Shown here piece after piece: positions 59,308-64,000 of a stretch of DNA of 64,000 nucleotides (its first letter is position 1; every line of letters starts with the position of its first letter). The notes beneath the pieces were generated by a model. That model was not told the DNA's origin, did no database searches, and was given only the letters and a program-made list of their open reading frames with translations. Where the stretch lies: contig OV884011.1 in assembly GCA_930367205.1 (NCBI GenBank), positions 167,225,226-167,289,225 of the forward strand. Reading direction: 5' to 3'. Origin of the DNA: Acanthosoma haemorrhoidale (Eukaryota > Arthropoda > Insecta > Hemiptera > Acanthosomatidae). Both the position numbers and the translations under genes were made by a program.

Positions 59308-59984
59308 CAATAGTAAGACCTCCTAAGCTGCGCTCTCTTCCAAGTGAGCGGGACATACCTCACCACCATCATCTTCGTCCTGGCGACTCCACCGTTCCTA
59401 AGTCTGTCTATCCGTTCGAGGAACTGAAATCCCAAGTTATCTCCTACTGGAGCGACCATCCTGCCTCCTAGAGCTAGTTGTTCGACAATGGCTGCGGGGA
59501 AATCCAGGCATGCGGCTCCGACGTGGATGGCGTCGTAGGGTGCGTTCGGTGGGTAACCTTGCCTTCCGTCGCCAACCACCAAGGTGATGTTGTGCAGTTC
59601 CGGCTGGTCTCTCAGGAGGTTGTTCTTGGAGGACTCAACCAGTTCCCGGATGTGGTCAATCCCTACGACCGTCCCCGTAGGTCCCACCATCAAAGCAAGG
59701 CAGGCGGTCAGGTATCCGGATCCTGAGCCCACGTCCAGCACCCGGGAACCCTCCAAAAGTTTGTCCCTGAGGACCTCTAACACAGTGGCGTGCATGTGCG
59801 GTGCGCTGATGGTAGCTCCGTACCCTATCCGCTGGGGTGCGTCCTCGTATGGGTAACCATCTTCACTCCATGGTACGTAGTTCTTCCGGTCCACTTCCAG
59901 CATCGCCTGACGCACCACCTCGCTCCTTATCACTCCTTGTCGCTGCAGCTTTTGGACCAGCTCTTCTTGGCTCCTGTTCATCAT
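59307..59984 (-). CDS. Pcmt: Protein-L-isoaspartate O-methyltransferase, 225 aa
   Basis: It methylates isoaspartyl residues in aged proteins using S-adenosylmethionine, starting their repair in the cytosol. Motifs: YGATISAPHMHA at 55-66 (substrate side), LDVGSGSGYLTA at 83-94 (SAM motif I), VVGIDH (motif post-I), GDGRQGYPPNAPYDAIHVGA at 138-157, GGRMVAPVG at 173-181, and a C-terminal VPLTWKRAQ. Length fits the family (about 225-227). The whole coding part is in one exon, unlike the multi-exon form usual in insects. The minus strand upstream of the ATG ends in TTTAAACTTTCTTCAG at 60015, a strong acceptor. The 10 codons after it (YRSESRWHTQ) are in frame, and a W there aligns with the usual MAWRS start. 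So a 5' exon further right is likely. A retrocopy is the alternative. Confidence 0.93.
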   Translation of the reverse strand: MMNRSQEELVQKLQRQGVIRSEVVRQAMLEVDRKNYVPWSEDGYPYEDAPQRIGYGATISAPHMHATVLEVLRDKLLEGSRVLDVGSGSGYLTACLALMVGPTGTVVGIDHIRELVESSKNNLLRDQPELHNITLVVGDGRQGYPPNAPYDAIHVGAACLDFPAAIVEQLALGGRMVAPVGDNLGFQFLERIDRLRNGGVARTKMMVVRYVPLTWKRAQLRRSYY

Positions 59985-60014
59985 CTGGGTATGCCATCGC
60001 GATTCAGATCGGTA

Positions 60015-61464
60015 CTGAAGAAAGTTTAAAGGTTACGTTCATTTTACTTGATTGTATTTTCTAGCAAAAATATTATTATTGCCAAATAATGATATCATAT
60101 GATATTAGAAAAACAACAAAACTTTGTTCCTGTAAAGAATGATATGAGCCTATATCTTCCCAGGCCAGTAATATTTTACTGAAGGACATATATGGTAATT
60201 GTATTAATGTAAGTTTCACCGGGTAAATAACGACCTCACAACAGTACAGGCTTTAAAACCCTTTATAAGTAAAAACAATGGGATAGTTAAGAATAAAAAC
60301 TCACAATAAATGGGATAGTTTAAAGGTAATGACTTCACACTATTGTACACTATTTGCAGCAGCTTACCTGTCTCTCTTTCATTGGATAACGAATTTAACA
60401 TATTTCACAGTATCAGTCTAAAAGTATTTATATGGATTTATTGTATTTCAACTACTGTAAAGGACCCAAAAAGGATACTCTTTGCTACGAAAATATTATA
60501 TTATTGTACAGATAAGATCTTTGTAGTTTGATGAGATACATGCTCTATGAGCATAGGGATTTTACATGTAAGCACATTATGTTATAAATAATTATAAACG
60601 TCAAGCACATAAAATGTAAACAGTGTGAAGCTAGAAGTATAATGAGTGGTTATACTTGTTAAGCAGCTTGAAAGCTATAAGCAACATGATGTTATGTATG
60701 TTCGGTTGGTCCCACTGTTTTTTAAAGCAGGGTGGAGATGGCAGTAAACCGTGTCCACTTTTTGTTTGAAATGCAATTTTAGTCACCAATATGCTTAAAG
60801 AAATGAAATTGGTTATGTTACAAGTTATTTACATTCTGAGTGTCAGATTGATCGGACAAGGACAATTTGTCGAACGGACATCCGCCCAAGAAGCAATAAC
60901 CAGCTTTGCTTGTTCAGTTCAGAACTCTAATTAGAAATTGTTTGATAAAACAATGGCTAGTATCTGTGGGAGGACCTTTGGGCAAACAGTGTCAAGGAAC
61001 ATCTCGTGTCAAGGTTTGTCAGTCTCTCATAGCCAGTGTGCTTGGTACCAGAACCAGTGGACGAAAAAATAGTTTATTTTGTCGAAAATGTTTACAACCA
61101 CTTCTACAGAGTGCACAGCTCGAAGGGTTGAAAAATTATATGTGTGAAATAAGAAAATAAATGGTGTGACACGTAGTATCCTCTCCAATTCTACTTCGGA
61201 TTTAATTTTCGTTATCAGTATCAAATTTCCTGCATACGTCTGTTTTTGAAAATTACATATAAGTAGGCAGCTTAAAGTATATATTAAATATTAAAAAGCT
61301 AAAACTTAGCGAACACTACAGATTTTCTGGAAAAAAAAATCAGAAAACGTTAAAGTGCTCTCAAAAATAAGCCGGTGTGCTTTGTACCAGGAAACATTGG
61401 TTGAACTAAATTCAATCATAAGTGGCCCCTTTATAGCGAATTGTAATATTTTCTGAATTATTTA
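60015..61464. other. AT-rich region, possible 5' intron of the methyltransferase
   Basis: If the acceptor at 60015 is used, this would be intron. I cannot name a first exon. A 39-codon plus-strand frame at 60953-61072 starts MASICGRTFGQTVSRNISCQ, which looks like a mitochondrial targeting sequence, and AATAAA follows near 61158. The frame is short and breaks; it may be a relic of a processed gene. Confidence 0.2.
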
Positions 61465-61575
61465 CTTCTTTATTGTGATAAAATTACAATCTGTCTTATT
61501 GGGCAATTAGTAATTGTCATAAATGTTCTCATTCATACAATATTTACAATTTTAATTCACTTGCTCATTCATACA
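61465..61575 (-). repeat. Jockey LINE 3' UTR remnant
   Basis: ATTACAATCTG, GTAATTGTCATAAATG and CTCATTCATAC recall the 3' UTR of copies 2 and 3 (48310-48420 and 56560-56680). It is diverged and short. Confidence 0.5.
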
Positions 61576-61810
61576 GTTAGCTTAATATTTACGAATCAGA
61601 AATTGTTGTTGTATTATATAGGTCTTTTATATTATTATAATTATTTTAGTAATTATAAATAATTACAGCTATAGGCTCAACCGACTTGGCATGTACGAGT
61701 TCACAATTTTCCGAATATGAATCCTTAAATTCCGATATACATGCGTACATTGCAGTCACTGTGAGCGTTTAGCCAAACGTGCATATTGGAAAGGTCATCT
61801 GCTCGTGTAT

Positions 61811-61862
61811 GATCGCTCGGTTGGTAGATAGACTGGATATTGGGAGGTGACGAGTTCAAGTA
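61811..61862 (+). repeat. Degenerate tRNA-like fragment
   Basis: GATCGCTCGGTTGGTAGA resembles a D arm and A box, and GACGAGTTCAAGT a T arm and B box, at about tRNA spacing. Too degenerate for a tRNA; probably SINE-derived. A similar A-box-like string, AGCCTTGTTGGTAAGAGCA, follows at 62018. Confidence 0.3.
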
Positions 61863-61875
61863 TTTACTCATATGA

Positions 61876-62559
61876 GTATTATTTTTTTTTCGCTGTTAGA
61901 TACTAATAATTTATTACTACGCTGATAACACTGAAACTACTTTATATCAGAATTGGCGATGTTTCATGTAACTGACGAGATCATCTTAGAGATCGTATCT
62001 CATAGTACTTGGTAAAGATAGCCTTGTTGGTAAGAGCATTGTTAGCTAACTCATCGAGCTACTTCGTCAATTAGGGACTACATACAAATCCGACAAGCAC
62101 ATGTTGATCAAATGTTTTCATTGCACACCTCTAGCCCATTCAATATTCTAAAAATGTTTACGAATCATTTATTTAGGAGTAGCGTGGGAGGCACATAGAG
62201 ACTTACAGCTTAACAAGTCAGCCAATTCATAGTTGGAGGTCTTAGGATAACCGTAATCGAAAAGTGGTTATAAAAAAAATAAATTATATACATTTATAAT
62301 AATATAGATATAACAAATATTGGTCTGCTGAATCGCAGTGACCACTTCATCAATGAATAATAAATATATATCCGTTTTGGAAATATATTGAAAGAAATTT
62401 TTTTTTTTTAATATTTCTTGAACAGTGACCAGTACTTAAAACCTATTTCAGGTTAAAAAATATCTGGAATGTCCCTTGAAACAATCGATTCCCTAGCGCC
62501 TTCTTGAAAGTGACACGAAGGAAATACATATGTTAAGTAGTACTAAATATGATATCATT
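61876..62559. other. AT-rich region, nothing recognised
   Basis: Apart from the A-box-like string near 62018, I see no gene, repeat ends or RNA. Confidence 0.25.
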
Positions 62560-62976
62560 TCATGTAACTATGTCATAAAAGGATGAAAAGATTCGGAAGT
62601 TGATACTTCGTCCGTTCCGGGAACTCCACTGACGAACGGCCCCTGGACGGGCTGATGAGGCCGTAATCGTCCTGCAGGACTGTAAGGATAAAAGGACCAA
62701 GGACGGAGGAATGCAAGAAGAACCATCCGCCCTGCGAGTCTGGCTAATGGAACAGGATGAATGGGATGTCTGAGGAGGGAACCGAGCTCTCCGGCCATTC
62801 TCACATTCTGTCTCATTCAACATGTTCCATGCTACTGGCTCTTCTAGCTCTTCGTCGAGGAGGAAGGGTCGCTTGTGGTCTTCGGCTAATATAATCGGAG
62901 CATTGGGACGTTCGGTCAATTTGGAACCAGTATAACTAGAGACATCGAAAGTTTGGTACATATCGGTCAGTTTCAA
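62560..62976 (-). CDS. Hypothetical protein, 138 codons
   Basis: The minus-strand frame starts MKLTDMYQTFDVSSYTGSKL and is open to a TGA. The patch has higher GC than its surroundings and is rich in Pro and Ser in its second half, where a second frame (62568-62816) is also open with a proline-rich product. The first half, including ILAEDHKRPFLLDEELEEP, looks the more protein-like. A frame change or splice between the two is possible. No family is recognised and no poly(A) signal is visible close by. It may be an exon of a larger gene. Confidence 0.2.
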   Translation of the reverse strand: MKLTDMYQTFDVSSYTGSKLTERPNAPIILAEDHKRPFLLDEELEEPVAWNMLNETECENGRRARFPPQTSHSSCSISQTRRADGSSCIPPSLVLLSLQSCRTITASSARPGAVRQWSSRNGRSINFRIFSSFYDIVT

Positions 62977-63175
62977 TTAAGCAGTGCTAGAAGCGCCATC
63001 TGAAGGTAAGGAATATGAATAAATGGTAAACAAATTGAATTAAAATGTGATGTAAATGACTTTTTCAAAAAACAACTTTATAAATCCCCAACATATATTA
63101 CATAAATGTATCAGGACCTCAAGGATCTTAATCTATACAATAGAAACAATTATAGAATTCCTACTCAAGTTCTGA

Positions 63176-63370
63176 GCGTCTGTGGCTCTCTTGCCCCCTG
63201 GACTTCACCTCATGGCGAAACACTTGGAGAGGGAGGCGGGGGAGCTCCGCTGTTTCCGGCCATTCCACTAGCTTGCTGAGGGTATTATTGCCTTAGGTTT
63301 GGGAGGGCTCCTAGGCAGAATGTGAATTTTAATTTTGTATGAATGTTGGAATGAATGGAGATTGTACATA
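63176..63370 (+). repeat. Jockey LINE long-3' UTR remnant
   Basis: CTGAGCGTCTGTGGCTCTC matches the extra 3' UTR segment of copy 3 (reverse complement of 56820-56840). Later pieces (AGGGCTCCTAGGCAG, GTATGAATG) resemble the rest. It supports a second subfamily of this LINE with a longer 3' UTR. Confidence 0.45.
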
Positions 63371-64000
63371 AATATGAAAGAATTGTTACATCCCAATCAA
63401 TAATGTTGTGCAAAAAATTTTTATCAAACAAAGAGTTTAATTAATTTAATAAAAGTTTGCTCTTGTAATTACAAGTAATTCATTATTACTTTATTATTTT
63501 ACATAAAATTGCTTTTATTTTTAAGCACTTCTATGGTATCAAGTAAAACGTCTATGCATAATACATTACCATTCCCCTTTTTGAAAATGGGATTGAAAAA
63601 GTATTGTGGATACACCTTTGATGTTTTAATGACATTTAGTAATGGTAGTCCTTTCAAGGCCAACAAATATGGAACTTTGGAAGAACGCTAATTGTACTGT
63701 AATTGATACTATATTCAATATGATTCGAAAATGTTTATTTGGTGAGGAACTTAAAAAAAGAACTATAAAGTAATAAATTACTTGTCATTATTTCGGGGGA
63801 ATATCATACCCTACTCAAAATTATAGACAGATATATGTTATATCTATTATATATAAGATGTATAAACTAAAATTGTTTCATTATCTTTAGGGTAGCACGT
63901 CTTATCATATACTCAACAACGTTGCATACGTAGCTTTAAAATGCTCACTGAGATACGCTCACCTAGTTCTGCTACGTTGCAACATAGACTCCCCCTACAA
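63371..64000. other. AT-rich right end, one unassigned short frame
   Basis: A frame at 63590-63691 reads KKYCGYTFDVLMTFSNGSPF then KANKYGTLEER and stops. It looks protein-like but I cannot place it. It could be a transposon relic or an exon end. Nothing else is seen to the end of the window. Confidence 0.2.

Noticed and set aside
62560..62976. Assigning the proline- and serine-rich ORF to a small heat-shock or cuticle protein
   Set aside because: No diagnostic motif of either family is present; left as hypothetical.

Overview
The window looks like a stretch of AT-rich insect nuclear DNA. The basis is phase-0 GT-AG introns, AATAAA signals, tRNA-derived repeats, Jockey-type non-LTR retrotransposons, a Ty3/Gypsy element, and a secreted cysteine-rich protein family of the insect DUF1091 (ML/GM2-activator-like) type. 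I cannot fix the order; Hemiptera is a guess only. There is no sign of bacterial genes, CRISPR arrays or rRNA.

Bases 1-21000 hold the main protein-coding locus: two tandem same-strand paralogues. Gene A is 1987-8703 (193 aa) and gene B is 10494-20487 (192 aa). Each has four coding exons of 24, 53, 55 and 61/60 codons, every junction is phase 0, a signal peptide is encoded by exon 1, and the six mature-chain cysteines are conserved. Their introns carry unrelated debris: a Jockey fragment, a tRNA-like SINE, a 477-bp inverted-repeat element with a Tc1-like helix-turn-helix remnant, and a decayed copy of a repetitive arthropod ORF family.

Bases 21000-32360 are mostly non-coding. They hold an LTR-like repeat, an AT microsatellite, decayed non-LTR reverse transcriptase pieces, a 420-bp near-palindrome, and one small ORF (26245-26607) that could encode a secreted basic peptide precursor.

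Bases 32361-58870 are a transposon graveyard with readable nesting. A full-length Jockey LINE (32361-41288, 15-bp target duplication) is interrupted by an apparently intact and young Ty3/Gypsy element (33164-37521; 147-bp LTRs differing at one base; 5-bp target duplication; 1342-aa gag-pol). A second full-length Jockey copy lies inverted at 48280-52881 and has one nonsense codon in ORF2. Two solo LTRs of another family lie at 44781-45398 and 57985-58868, each with its own target duplication; the first sits inside an older Jockey fragment. A mariner-like MITE, a 185-bp tandem duplication, a further decayed Jockey-like element and 3' fragments fill the rest. A GC-rich patch with an RFX X-box and CRE motifs at 56163-56243 is not explained by repeats.

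Bases 59300-60014 encode protein-L-isoaspartate O-methyltransferase on the minus strand in one uninterrupted exon; a splice acceptor just upstream suggests a further 5' exon. The remainder, to 64000, is AT-rich DNA with LINE 3' remnants and short ORFs I cannot identify.
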